Under the pieces are notes generated by a model. It was not told the origin of the DNA, did not search any database, and worked only from the letters and a program-made list of their open reading frames with translations. From Roseivirga sp. (lineage in GTDB: Bacteria > Bacteroidota > Bacteroidia > Cytophagales > Cyclobacteriaceae), in NCBI GenBank assembly GCA_018402485.1, contig JAGYIY010000001.1, positions 1,272,001 to 1,336,000 on the forward strand: a stretch of 64,000 bases of DNA, read 5' to 3'. Shown here piece by piece: positions 35,532 to 44,116 of the stretch. The position numbers and the translations under genes were made by a program. How positions within the stretch are numbered: position 1 is the stretch's first letter; the number at the start of each line of letters is the position of its first letter.

Positions 35532-35729
35532 GAATATGCGACTAAGGTTGAGAAGTTGATGATCAAACCACGATTGCTCTCATTTATTCACTTTTTGGGT
35601 ATAGGCCCTTATTTCTCTCTGAATAAGGCTCAGGAAGGGAGGAATAAATAGGGTCTTTGCATTTTAATTGTTTAGCGTTTTTTTTCGCGCACCTAAAGCG
35701 ACACGATTATTTCAGTACAGGGGTTGGTC

Positions 35730-36260
35730 TTAAACACCTTTTAAATAACTTTTAATGAGCTGATGGTGGTGGTGTGCGTGATATATGGTAAAATAAAGCA
35801 ACTCTCTTCCGGTGAGCTTACCAAGTAAGGGATGTGGAAAAATATATTGGTCCAATTCATCCTCCGACCATTTATTCAACTTATGATTGATTTTATCAAT
35901 CAATTCTAGTTGTGTTTCCTTGAGTTTTTTTTGCTGGTGGTGGGTACTTGCATTGGGTTGATAGGCAGAACTTACCTGGTAATGCGTTTCACTCAGAAGA
36001 TTCAGGTATCTTTCAACTAATTCTTCATAGCTACGCGATGAACGATTTGCCTTTCCAAATTTATAGCGAATCATGAACTTGGGGTAAGAAAAGGCTTTCA
36101 CCAGAGGCGAAGTACTTTTGATCAGGTGCTCGGCTTGTTGGGCTGCCGACCACTTACCTTGCGGGGCATAATCGAAGTCATCTTTGGAGAGGCTGTCTAG
36201 GTAATTCAAAAAAGCCGAATAACTTTCTTCTAACCTAGATTTGATTTCAACTTTATTCAT
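35730..36260 (-). CDS. DinB-like metal-dependent four-helix protein
   Basis: A 176-residue cytoplasmic four-helix-bundle protein of the DinB/YfiT superfamily. The usual three-His metal site is likely built from His45 in WSAAQQAEHLIK and the His-rich YHAHHHHQLIKSYL near the C-terminus. Superfamily members include thiol-dependent S-transferases that use bacillithiol or mycothiol, which fits the presence of bshC and ytxJ elsewhere in the window, but the link is inference. It is a single gene between divergent or convergent neighbours. Confidence 0.75.
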   Translation of the reverse strand: MNKVEIKSRLEESYSAFLNYLDSLSKDDFDYAPQGKWSAAQQAEHLIKSTSPLVKAFSYPKFMIRYKFGKANRSSRSYEELVERYLNLLSETHYQVSSAYQPNASTHHQQKKLKETQLELIDKINHKLNKWSEDELDQYIFPHPLLGKLTGRELLYFTIYHAHHHHQLIKSYLKGV

Positions 36261-36395
36261 GCACGCTTATCACCTAATTCTATTGCAAAGCTAAAGGCTT
36301 TTTAACATACTGCCAAGCGTTTTAAAGCAAGCCATGATGAAACTTATTCTACCCGAAAGAGATGATAAGTTGGAGAACATTTTTAATTTACAGAA

Positions 36396-37664
36396 ATGGA
36401 ACCTTCAAACAAACCACTCGCCGAAAGGGTCAGGCCGCAACAGCTCGATGAGGTGATAGGACAAGAACATTTGGTAGGCGAGCATGGCGTATTGAGAAAA
36501 GCGATTCAATCCGGAAGAGTGCCTTCTATGATTCTATGGGGACCTCCAGGGGTAGGCAAAACCACTTTGGCAAATATCATTGCACAAACCGTTAAGGCTC
36601 CATTTTTTACGCTTAGTGCCATCAGTTCGGGCGTTAAAGAAGTACGCGAAGTCATTCAACGTGCAAAATTTCAATCCGATACCATTTTGTTCATTGATGA
36701 GATTCATCGGTTTAACAAAGGCCAGCAAGATGCGCTGCTTGGTGCTGTAGAAAAAGGAGACATTACGCTCATTGGTGCCACCACAGAAAACCCCTCCTTT
36801 GAGGTAAATGCGGCTTTGTTATCTCGGTCGCAAGTGTATACCCTCAAGGCATTGAATAAGAAAGATTTAACCCGATTGCTAGAAGTTGCCTTAACCAAGG
36901 ATGTTGTTTTGTCGCAACGCAAGGTGGAACTCGAAGAAACAGAGGCTTTGTTCAACATTTCGGGAGGAGATGCCCGAAAGCTATTGAACTTGCTTGATCT
37001 GGTGCTCGAACATGTGATTGATGATCCGGCCATCCTCACCAACGAGGTGGTCAAGTCGGTTGCCCAGCAAAGGGTAGCTACCTACGATAAATCGGGGGAT
37101 ATGCACTATGATATCATTTCTGCTTTTATTAAGTCCATTAGAGGTAGTGATCCGAACGCTGCGGTGTATTATTTGGCACGCATGATCGAAGGAGGCGAAG
37201 ATATTAAATTTATTGCCAGACGCTTGGTGATACTGGCTTCAGAAGATATTGGCAATGCGAACCCAACGGCTTTGGTGATTGCTACCAATGCTTTTCAAGC
37301 TGTGAGCATGATTGGCTATCCGGAAGGACGCATCATTTTATCTCAAGTGGTGGCCTACTTGGCTTCTTCCCCCAAAAGTAATGCAGCGTATCTGGCCATC
37401 AATAAGGCGCAGGAAATGGTAAAAAAGACAGGCGACCTACCCGTTCCTTTGCCCATTAGAAATGCACCCACACGTTTGATGAAGGAAGAGGGCTATGGGC
37501 AAGGGTATAAATACAGCCATGACTTCCCCAATAATTTCGCTCCTCAGGAGTTTTTACCTGATGAAATTGCACGGACCACCTTTTTCGATCCCGGTAAAAA
37601 CCCGCGAGAAGAAGAAATGCGCAAGAGACTGAGGTTTTTATGGCAAGACAAGTATGGCTATTGA
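36396..37664 (+). CDS. rarA: replication-associated recombination protein A (RarA/MgsA AAA+ ATPase)
   Basis: A 422-residue AAA+ ATPase related to clamp loaders, acting at stalled replication forks. The N-terminal PLAERVRPQQLDEVIGQEHLVG, Walker A GPPGVGKTT (about 48-56), Walker B LFIDEIHRFNKGQQDALL, sensor GATTENPSFEVNAALLSR, and the C-terminal tetramerisation part with IKSIRGSDPNAAVYYLARMIEGGED are all present. Length is normal. A near-consensus -7 box (TAATTTAC) precedes the ATG. Confidence 0.95.
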   Translation: MEPSNKPLAERVRPQQLDEVIGQEHLVGEHGVLRKAIQSGRVPSMILWGPPGVGKTTLANIIAQTVKAPFFTLSAISSGVKEVREVIQRAKFQSDTILFIDEIHRFNKGQQDALLGAVEKGDITLIGATTENPSFEVNAALLSRSQVYTLKALNKKDLTRLLEVALTKDVVLSQRKVELEETEALFNISGGDARKLLNLLDLVLEHVIDDPAILTNEVVKSVAQQRVATYDKSGDMHYDIISAFIKSIRGSDPNAAVYYLARMIEGGEDIKFIARRLVILASEDIGNANPTALVIATNAFQAVSMIGYPEGRIILSQVVAYLASSPKSNAAYLAINKAQEMVKKTGDLPVPLPIRNAPTRLMKEEGYGQGYKYSHDFPNNFAPQEFLPDEIARTTFFDPGKNPREEEMRKRLRFLWQDKYGY

Positions 37665-37697
37665 AGTAAATGAACTCAACCAATAAAGGAATATAAA

Positions 37698-38150
37698 ATG
37701 AAGATTGCAATTTTGATAGTTCTAGGCGTGCTTTGTTGGGCTTGTGACCATAAAGCAGAGGAAAATACTTATGATGCTGCTTTGGCTCAAGCTTGGGGCG
37801 CTGATGATTATGGCATGCGTACCTATGTTTTTGCTTTTTTAAAGGAAGGACCTAACAGGAGTCAAGATTCCACAAAAGTGGCAGAAATTCAGGCAGGTCA
37901 CCTCAAGAACATTCAACGCTTGGCCCAAGAAGGAAAACTAACCTTGGCAGGCCCTTTTAACGATGATTGGGAGATGAAAGGCATTTTTGTCTTTGCAGTG
38001 GAAACCTTAGAAGAAGCCAAAGCCTTAATAGAAACAGATCCTGCCGTTCAGTCAGGTCGATTGACCATGGAATTACACCTGTGGTATGGTAGCGCCGCAT
38101 TGATGAATGTAAATGCCATGCAAGAAAAAATAGCAAAAACATCTTTTTAA
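37698..38150 (+). CDS. YciI-like domain lipoprotein
   Basis: A 150-residue protein with a signal peptide ending at a probable lipobox (LCWAC, Cys16). The mature part matches the YciI/YCII dimeric alpha-beta-barrel-like family: a YVFAFLKEGPNR strand, a helix HLKNIQRLAQEGKLTLAGPF with the conserved His and AGPF turn, and FVFAVETLEEAKALIETDPAVQSGRL. YciI domains are usually cytoplasmic and of unclear enzymatic role; an exported form is less common. It is 33 nt after rarA and may be co-transcribed. Confidence 0.75.
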   Translation: MKIAILIVLGVLCWACDHKAEENTYDAALAQAWGADDYGMRTYVFAFLKEGPNRSQDSTKVAEIQAGHLKNIQRLAQEGKLTLAGPFNDDWEMKGIFVFAVETLEEAKALIETDPAVQSGRLTMELHLWYGSAALMNVNAMQEKIAKTSF

Positions 38151-38154
38151 AGCA

Positions 38155-38883
38155 CTAGACGGTTTTGATGACTTCCTCATTGGGTACTCTGAATCTTTTT
38201 GAGTAAATGCCTTTTTCAGCTGCAGGGCCACATCCAATCACCATTACAATTTCAGCCTTTCGGGGAAGGTTTAAGTATTTTTTAATGCGCAGGCTGTCCA
38301 TTCCTTCCATGGGGCAAGAGTCATAACCTTCAGCCTTCATGGCCAACATAAAGTTTTCTGCTGCCAGTGCTGCACTTTTGTGCACGGAAATCCGAATATC
38401 AGCTCGGTTACCATGCCGTACAATAGGTCTTTTCAAACCAACAAAAAAATAAATGATTTTTTTCATGACACCCCACAAATCAAACCAATCTGTCCAATAA
38501 TATTTTGGTATCAGGTTTTTATAGTAATTCATGGCACGCTTGGCCTGCTTTGCTGCTGCATCCGGATATGCGCGTTGCATTTCCTCAACCAATGCTCGCT
38601 GTCTTTTTCTCCATAGATCTCTTCTTCCCACGACAACAATTAATTCATGGGCGGTTTTGGCTGCCTTTTGGTTCATGCACATCCAGGCAATCTTCTCTTT
38701 TGCCTTGGCACTTTGTATGCGATAAAACTCCCACAACTGCATATTACTACTGTTGGGCGCTAAAACAGCACTTTTTAAGCTTCTGCTCACTGCTTCGGAA
38801 TCGAAGTCTGCCTCTGGGTCGTAAATCCGAACAGATCTTCGGTCTTCTATGATTTGATAAAGGGTTTTTGCTGTTGCTCTCAT
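38155..38883 (-). CDS. nitroreductase family protein
   Basis: A 242-residue flavin-dependent oxidoreductase-like protein. The N-terminal IIEDRRSVRIYDPEADF carries the RRSVR FMN-phosphate motif, APNSSNMQLWEFYRI is the second conserved block, and AALAAENFMLAMKAEGYDSCPMEG with a late VIGCGPAAEKG completes the fold. It would reduce quinones, nitro-compounds or a specific substrate using NAD(P)H. It begins 3 nt after the end of the transporter gene on the same strand, so they form a two-gene operon. Confidence 0.82.
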   Translation of the reverse strand: MRATAKTLYQIIEDRRSVRIYDPEADFDSEAVSRSLKSAVLAPNSSNMQLWEFYRIQSAKAKEKIAWMCMNQKAAKTAHELIVVVGRRDLWRKRQRALVEEMQRAYPDAAAKQAKRAMNYYKNLIPKYYWTDWFDLWGVMKKIIYFFVGLKRPIVRHGNRADIRISVHKSAALAAENFMLAMKAEGYDSCPMEGMDSLRIKKYLNLPRKAEIVMVIGCGPAAEKGIYSKRFRVPNEEVIKTV

Positions 38884-38886
38884 GGC

Positions 38887-40350
38887 TTAATAGATCAATG
38901 GAACCAAGGTTTGCGATAAGATAACCAAAACAATAATGGCAATGATGTTTAACAAGATACCCGCTCTTATCATGTCTTTCATTCGGATCATTCCACTCGA
39001 AAACACAATGGCATTTGGCGGTGTGGAAATGGGCATCATGAAAGCATAGCTAGCGGCTAGGGTAACTGGTACGGTGAGATACATGGGGTTGATCTCCAAA
39101 CTCTGTGAAATCCCAATCACTACGGGTACGAATATAACGACGAGTGCGACATTGCTCATTACCTCTGTCATAAAAAGCATGAAGGCTGTAAGTCCTGCGA
39201 TTAAAAGTATGCTATTGATTTCACCAGAGCCAGCAATGCTGTCTCCAATGGTTTGTACAATGTTTGATTTTTCCATGGCCTTGGCCAAGGTAAGTCCACC
39301 ACCAAAGAGTAATAAAATACCCCAGGGTAATTTGCGGGTATATTCCCATTCTAATAGAAATTCACCTCTTCCCAAATGGTTTGGGGTGATGAACATAAGA
39401 ATTCCACCCGCCATAGCAATTATAGAATCATTGAGTAAATCGGAATTCAGCACGTTATTGATTGAACCTCTGAGTATCCATGTTAGAGCAGTGAGGATAA
39501 AAATAATGGCAACCTTTTTTTCTGCTCCCGACATGCGCCCCAATGATTTCAATTGATCTTCTATGATTTGATTAGATGCGGTGAGCTGACCTATTTTACT
39601 TGGATAAAGCACACGAGTAATCATCAAGTAAACAATGGTGAGCATCAACAGACAAATGGGAATTCCTATCAATAAATAAGTGGAGAAGGTCACCTCGTAG
39701 CCAATCATATCACTCATAAAACCCACCCATGCCACATTGGGTGGTGTACCAATGATGGTGGCAGTTCCTCCCACATTGGCAGCATAGGCAATGCTTAACA
39801 TTAAGCCCAAAGCAAACTTACGTTTTGGGGCAGATGATTGCTGATCGATTTCAAGCAGGTTGATGATGCTCATCCCAATGGGCAGCATCATGACTGTGGT
39901 AGCTGTATTGCTGATCCACATGGAGATGAATGCTGTGGTAAGCATAAAACCTAAAATAATTCCGTTTGGGTTTGTGCCTGTTTTGAGGATCAGGTTAAGC
40001 GCAATGCGTTTGTGCAGGTTATGTCTTTCCATGCCCAGCCCCAACATAAAACCACCCATGAACAAGAATATAATTTTGTTTGCATAGGGAGCCGTAGCCT
40101 CATCGATATTGAAAACCCCTGCTAAGGGAAAGAGAACAATGGGTAACAGAGCGGTAACGGCAATAGGTGCGGCTTCTGTGGCCCACCAAAAAATCATCCA
40201 TAATGCAATTCCTATTACTTGCCAAGCTTCAGGGTTCAAGAGGTCTGGGGGAGCCAATAGGGGAGTGAGTACATAAAAAATAGGCCCCAGAACTAAACCC
40301 ACTAGTTTTATCGGTAGTCTTGCAGCCCCTTTGACATCCTTAATTTTCAT
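38887..40350 (-). CDS. SLC13/DASS family sodium-coupled anion symporter
   Basis: A 487-residue inner-membrane transporter for dicarboxylates, citrate or sulfate. The signatures are SMWISNTATTVMMLPIG (the SNT motif binding Na+ and carboxylate) and the second repeat MTEVMSNVALVVIFVPV with the matching SN motif, with ISTPPNAIVFSSG near the end. The start at 40350 (MKIKDVKGAARLP) is chosen over upstream in-frame starts because a terminator-like hairpin (40393-40419) lies in that upstream stretch. sucD, a citric acid cycle gene, diverges from it, which would suit a C4-dicarboxylate substrate. Confidence 0.88.
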   Translation of the reverse strand: MKIKDVKGAARLPIKLVGLVLGPIFYVLTPLLAPPDLLNPEAWQVIGIALWMIFWWATEAAPIAVTALLPIVLFPLAGVFNIDEATAPYANKIIFLFMGGFMLGLGMERHNLHKRIALNLILKTGTNPNGIILGFMLTTAFISMWISNTATTVMMLPIGMSIINLLEIDQQSSAPKRKFALGLMLSIAYAANVGGTATIIGTPPNVAWVGFMSDMIGYEVTFSTYLLIGIPICLLMLTIVYLMITRVLYPSKIGQLTASNQIIEDQLKSLGRMSGAEKKVAIIFILTALTWILRGSINNVLNSDLLNDSIIAMAGGILMFITPNHLGRGEFLLEWEYTRKLPWGILLLFGGGLTLAKAMEKSNIVQTIGDSIAGSGEINSILLIAGLTAFMLFMTEVMSNVALVVIFVPVVIGISQSLEINPMYLTVPVTLAASYAFMMPISTPPNAIVFSSGMIRMKDMIRAGILLNIIAIIVLVILSQTLVPLIY

Positions 40351-40392
40351 GCGGACACAAATTAGCACAATTCGCATAAAACTGAAAGCAAT

Positions 40393-40419
40393 AAAAAAAG
40401 CCCCGAGTGGGGCTTTTTT
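40393..40419. terminator. bidirectional terminator-like hairpin in the SLC13-sucD gap
   Basis: GCCCC (40400-40404) pairs with GGGGC (40409-40413) around GAGT, flanked by seven A and six T, so it would terminate in either direction. Both neighbouring genes point away from it, so it has no obvious client. Confidence 0.65.
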
Positions 40420-40660
40420 CATCTTCAACCTTAAAATACTAAAAACTAACTAACTGTATTATACTACTCACTTAGAATTTTATTCTGCTTGAAAGCTATT
40501 TTGAGCCATCTCGTAAAATAAAACTTACTGTAAATACGGAAAGGCCGTTCTATTTGTTTCAAAAGCGAACAAATATTTCAGTTAAAATACGTTAAGTGCA
40601 GCTGCCTATTGTTCAAAAAAAAATGGGGAATAAATAAGATAGGCCTTAATGGCTTTAGGC

Positions 40661-40691
40661 TTTGGACAAGCCATTTAATGTTCTAATTTTG
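40661..40691 (+). promoter_or_regulatory. consensus promoter of sucD
   Basis: TTTG (40661-40664), a 19-nt spacer and TAATTTTG (40684-40691) match the Bacteroidota vegetative consensus exactly. The 5' UTR is about 18 nt. Confidence 0.75.
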
Positions 40692-40713
40692 TTCAAATTT
40701 TAAGGCAACAACC

Positions 40714-41589
40714 ATGAGTGTTTTAGTAAATAAAGATTCTAGAATTATTGTTCAGGGCTTTACCGGGTCTGAAGGTTCTTTTCATGCAGAACAAATGATC
40801 GCATACGGTACACAAGTAGTAGGTGGAGTGACCCCGGGAAAGGGAGGTCAGAAGCATTTAGATAAACCTGTTTTTAATACCGTTGCAGATGCGGTTGAAT
40901 CAACAGGAGCCGATGTTTCGATCATTTTTGTCCCCCCGGCTTTTGCAGCAGATGCCATTATGGAGGCAGCAGATGCGGGCATAAAAGTAATCATTGCCAT
41001 TACTGAAGGTATTCCCGTAAAAGATATGGTTACCGCAAAAGAATACATCCAGCACAGAGACGTAACTTTAATCGGACCAAATTGCCCGGGTGTTATAACG
41101 CCCGAAGAAGCGAAAGTAGGAATTATGCCGGGTTTTGTTTTCAAGAAAGGTCGTGTAGGTCTGGTTTCAAAATCGGGTACTTTGACCTACGAAGCCGCTG
41201 ATCAGTTGGCGAAAGCCGGATTGGGCATTTCAACGGCTATCGGTATTGGTGGTGATCCCATTATTGGAACACCTACAAAAGATGCAGTTCAATTATTGAT
41301 GGAAGACGACGAAACTGATGCCATTGTAATGATTGGTGAAATTGGCGGAAACTATGAGGCCATGGCCGCAGAGTACATCAAAAGTACAGGTAACAAAAAG
41401 CCTGTTGTTGGTTTTATCGCAGGGCAAACGGCACCTCCCGGAAGAAGAATGGGACATGCCGGAGCCATTATCGGTGGGGCTGATGACACAGCAGCGGCCA
41501 AAATGAAAATCTTAGAAGCCAATGGCATTCATGTGGTGAAATCACCTGCAGATATTGGTGAAACCATGGCTAAAGTGTTGAAGGGTTAA
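40714..41589 (+). CDS. sucD: succinyl-CoA synthetase alpha subunit
   Basis: A 291-residue subunit that with SucC forms succinate, CoA and a nucleoside triphosphate from succinyl-CoA in the citric acid cycle. The CoA-binding start is [16 protein letters not shown], the Rossmann part gives [15 protein letters not shown] and GPNCPGVI, and the phosphohistidine is in [11 protein letters not shown]. SucC is not adjacent, as is common in this phylum. Monocistronic: its own promoter and terminator are visible. Confidence 0.96.
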   Translation: MSVLVNKDSRIIVQGFTGSEGSFHAEQMIAYGTQVVGGVTPGKGGQKHLDKPVFNTVADAVESTGADVSIIFVPPAFAADAIMEAADAGIKVIIAITEGIPVKDMVTAKEYIQHRDVTLIGPNCPGVITPEEAKVGIMPGFVFKKGRVGLVSKSGTLTYEAADQLAKAGLGISTAIGIGGDPIIGTPTKDAVQLLMEDDETDAIVMIGEIGGNYEAMAAEYIKSTGNKKPVVGFIAGQTAPPGRRMGHAGAIIGGADDTAAAKMKILEANGIHVVKSPADIGETMAKVLKG

Positions 41590-41901
41590 AATTTATAGTG
41601 TTAGTATAAGCCCTCTTTGCGCAAGTAAAGAGGGTTTTTTTATGCAATATTGATCCAATAAATCATTTGCATCAAGCAGGGGTATGCTATTCGAATGGGC
41701 AAAATAGGCTGAGGCTTTTATCTTTTTTTAAACAACAGCAAGGCGACCCTTTGCATGCGCTGTATTCAAAAGACTCAACTCAAAAGCAGAAGAACATGCC
41801 GAATGAATGCTGACTATCAAAGCCAGGCGCATGATTGGGGCGCATACATACCCAAAAAGGGATATGGATGGGGTCGAACAGGTACCTTAAGGTATTCGTT
41901 A
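41590..41901 (+). terminator. sucD terminator followed by featureless sequence
   Basis: CCCTCTTT (41611-41618) and AAAGAGGG (41627-41634) form an 8-bp stem with an 8-nt loop, followed by seven T (41635-41641). The remaining 260 nt to the end of rny show no credible gene or structure; a plus-strand frame at 41755-42108 is mostly antisense to rny and is not called. Confidence 0.8.
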
Positions 41902-43467
41902 CTATTTAGCAAAATTAACAGAGCGCATCTCACGGATTACGGTGACTTTAATTTGCCCGGGGTACTGCATTTCTTTTTCTATTTTCTGAGATATATCGAA
42001 AGAAAGCTGACTGGCCTTACTATCTGTTACAGATTCGGCATCTACCATCACGCGCAGTTCACGGCCGGCTTGAATGGCATAGCATTTATTGACGCCCTCG
42101 AAGTCTAGGGCCAAGTTTTCAAGGTCTTTCAAGCGCTTGATATATGACTCAATGATTTCCCTACGTGCTCCAGGGCGCGCTCCTGAAATGGCATCGCAAG
42201 CTTGTACAAGTGGGGCAATCATGGATGTCATTTCTATTTCATCGTGGTGGGCACCAATGGCATTACAGACATCGGGGCTCTCCTTGTACTTCTTGGCCAA
42301 CTCCATACCTAGAGGTGCATGCGGAAGTTCAGGTTCGTCGTACCATACCTTACCTATATCGTGCAAAAGACCGGCTCTTTTGGCTTTCTTGGCATTTAAT
42401 CCTAGCTCAGAGGCCATGGTGGCACACAAATTAGCTACCTCTCTTGAATGCTGCAAAAGGTTTTGACCATAGGAAGACCTAAAGCGCATGCGCCCCACCA
42501 ATTTGATGAGCTCGGGGTGAAGGCCATGAATGCCTAAGTCGATGACCGTACGCTCGCCAATCTCTGCAATCTCCTCTTCCATGTTTTTGGTGGTTTTGGA
42601 TACGATTTCTTCAATGCGAGCAGGGTGTATCCTTCCATCTTGCACCAGTCGATGTAAAGATAACCTTGCAATCTCTCTGCGTACCGGGTCGAATCCTGAG
42701 ATGATAATGGCTTCTGGGGTATCGTCTACTATGATTTCTACACCTGTAGCTGCTTCTAAAGCGCGAATATTACGGCCTTCACGGCCAATGATTTTACCCT
42801 TGATTTCATCGCCTTCTATATTGAAAATCGATACGCAATTTTCTATGGCGTGCTCAGTGGCTGTGCGTTGAATGGATTGTATCACAATTTTTTTTGCTTC
42901 CTTCGCGCCGCTGAGTTTAGCTTCATCAATGATGTCTTTAACCAATGCAGAGGCTTTACTCTCAGCTTCGTCTTTTAAGGTTTCGATGAGTTGTTCGCGT
43001 GCTTCATCGGCTGAGAGCTGAGCTACTTTTTCAAGTGCTTTAACCTTCGCATCTACTTTGTTTACGAGTTCCTGACGTTTTTTGGCTACGATTTCAAGTT
43101 GTGCTTGAAGATTTTCCTTTTCACTTTCGAGTTCTGCTTGTTGCCTATTGATACCTTCTTGCAGCTGTGAAAGCTTACTTTCACGTTGTTTTAACTTGTT
43201 TTCATTGCTGATGAGGATTTCTTTCTTACGATTTGCCTCCTCTTCAAAAGAGGATTTGATTTTGTAATATGCTTCCTTTGCCTCAAGGATTTTATCTTTC
43301 TTGATGTTTTCGGCCTCTAGCTGTGCAGATTTAATGATTTGTTCAGCTTTAGCTTGTTGTTCTTCAAGAGCTTTTCCGTTCAGCTTTTGTAACAATGATC
43401 TACCGATAAAAAACCCCATTGCCGCTGCTCCGAACGCAATGAGTATGATTGTAAGCATTTCTCCCAT
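41902..43467 (-). CDS. rny: ribonuclease Y
   Basis: A 521-residue membrane-anchored endoribonuclease that initiates mRNA decay. An N-terminal membrane helix (about 4-22) is followed by a long coiled coil rich in Glu/Lys/Gln (about 30-200), a KH RNA-binding domain ([19 protein letters not shown] pattern near 225-245), and an HD domain with the metal-binding LLHDIGKV and GAHHDEIE. The C-terminus matches family length. It ends a minus-strand run pheT - coiled-coil gene - zapA - rny. Confidence 0.95.
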   Translation of the reverse strand: MGEMLTIILIAFGAAAMGFFIGRSLLQKLNGKALEEQQAKAEQIIKSAQLEAENIKKDKILEAKEAYYKIKSSFEEEANRKKEILISNENKLKQRESKLSQLQEGINRQQAELESEKENLQAQLEIVAKKRQELVNKVDAKVKALEKVAQLSADEAREQLIETLKDEAESKASALVKDIIDEAKLSGAKEAKKIVIQSIQRTATEHAIENCVSIFNIEGDEIKGKIIGREGRNIRALEAATGVEIIVDDTPEAIIISGFDPVRREIARLSLHRLVQDGRIHPARIEEIVSKTTKNMEEEIAEIGERTVIDLGIHGLHPELIKLVGRMRFRSSYGQNLLQHSREVANLCATMASELGLNAKKAKRAGLLHDIGKVWYDEPELPHAPLGMELAKKYKESPDVCNAIGAHHDEIEMTSMIAPLVQACDAISGARPGARREIIESYIKRLKDLENLALDFEGVNKCYAIQAGRELRVMVDAESVTDSKASQLSFDISQKIEKEMQYPGQIKVTVIREMRSVNFAK

Positions 43468-43521
43468 AAGTATGTATAATTTATGTGGAGTAAAAACTTA
43501 CTGAAAAAGTACCCGAGCTAT

Positions 43522-43809
43522 CTAAGAGAGTGTTTTTTGAATGAGTTGATCCAAGGTTTCAATTTTAGCCTCCGAGTGATGGTCTAACGCTACCATCTCT
43601 TCTTCACCTTTCATCCTCGCTACGGTAGCATCGAAGGCTACCATTGCCAAAAGGTCTTCCTTATCATCTATACCAAACTTCTCTCTGTAGGTCTTTAAGC
43701 GCTCATTGATGGCTTTTCCCGCATTGCGCACGCGCTCTTCCTCTTCAGGCTTTACCTTCATGGGGTACTCACGATCACCGATTTTTAACTTGACTGAGAG
43801 AAGGTTCAT
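43522..43809 (-). CDS. zapA: cell division protein ZapA
   Basis: A 95-residue FtsZ-ring-associated protein. It starts with the ZapA beta-strand/turn SVKLKIGDREYPMKV, then the conserved helix EEEERVRNAGKAINERLKTYREKFG, KEDLLAMVAFDATVARM and a C-terminal coiled coil. It bundles FtsZ filaments. It lies between the 98-residue coiled-coil gene (11 nt) and rny (54 nt). Confidence 0.88.
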   Translation of the reverse strand: MNLLSVKLKIGDREYPMKVKPEEEERVRNAGKAINERLKTYREKFGIDDKEDLLAMVAFDATVARMKGEEEMVALDHHSEAKIETLDQLIQKTLS

Positions 43810-43819
43810 GGATTTATGT

Positions 43820-44116
43820 TTAACTCAAATGATCGATACATCGATCAATCTCTTTTATGTACTCGTTTAATTGGTCCTTTAATTCAGCGGCTTCTACTTT
43901 CTCCACTGTTGTCCCGTATGCAATTTTACTAATTTTCTCTTTATTTTGAAAGTCAGATAATTGTGAGCTGAGTTGTTCAGAGCTGGTTTTGAGGCTTTCG
44001 TTCTCTTTCTTTAACTCATCATAGGCTTTTTTTTGCCCCTCATACGCACTAATCAAAGACATGAGTCTTTTTTCTAAACCTTCTAGTTTTTGATTAATGG
44101 TGGTTTCGCTCATCAC
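43820..44116 (-). CDS. coiled-coil protein between pheT and zapA, unknown
   Basis: A 98-residue protein that is almost wholly coiled coil from residue 8 to 60 (Leu/Ile heptads with Lys/Glu/Ser), then a short helical tail (AAELKDQLNEYIKEIDRCIDHLS). It has no signal peptide or Cys pairs. It overlaps the pheT stop by 4 nt (ATGA) and precedes zapA by 10 nt. Its size, coiled-coil character and position suggest a ZapB-like partner of ZapA; that is inference from context, not a recognised homology. Confidence 0.65.
   Translation of the reverse strand: MMSETTINQKLEGLEKRLMSLISAYEGQKKAYDELKKENESLKTSSEQLSSQLSDFQNKEKISKIAYGTTVEKVEAAELKDQLNEYIKEIDRCIDHLS

Larger units (their letters stand above)
40351..40713. 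other. 363-nt divergent region between the SLC13 gene and sucD
   Basis: Contents: an imperfect -7 box for the transporter (TAATTTG on the minus strand, 40358-40364, 7 nt from the ATG), a symmetric GC-rich hairpin (40393-40419) that belongs to neither flanking gene, AT-rich sequence with a nine-codon minus-strand frame starting near 40514 (MAQNSFQAE), and the sucD promoter. A short minus-strand RNA ending at the hairpin is possible. Confidence 0.5.

Noticed and set aside
40351-40428. 26-residue N-terminal extension of the SLC13 transporter
   Set aside because: It would run through the terminator-like hairpin; the ATG at 40350 gives a normal transporter start.
41755-42108. 117-codon plus-strand frame near the end of rny
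   Set aside because: More than half is antisense to rny, and there is no promoter or conserved motif.
42089-42871. Several plus-strand frames inside rny
   Set aside because: All are antisense shadows of the conserved KH and HD domains.
43468-43521. 6S RNA next to zapA
   Set aside because: The gap between zapA and rny is only 54 nt, too short for 6S RNA.
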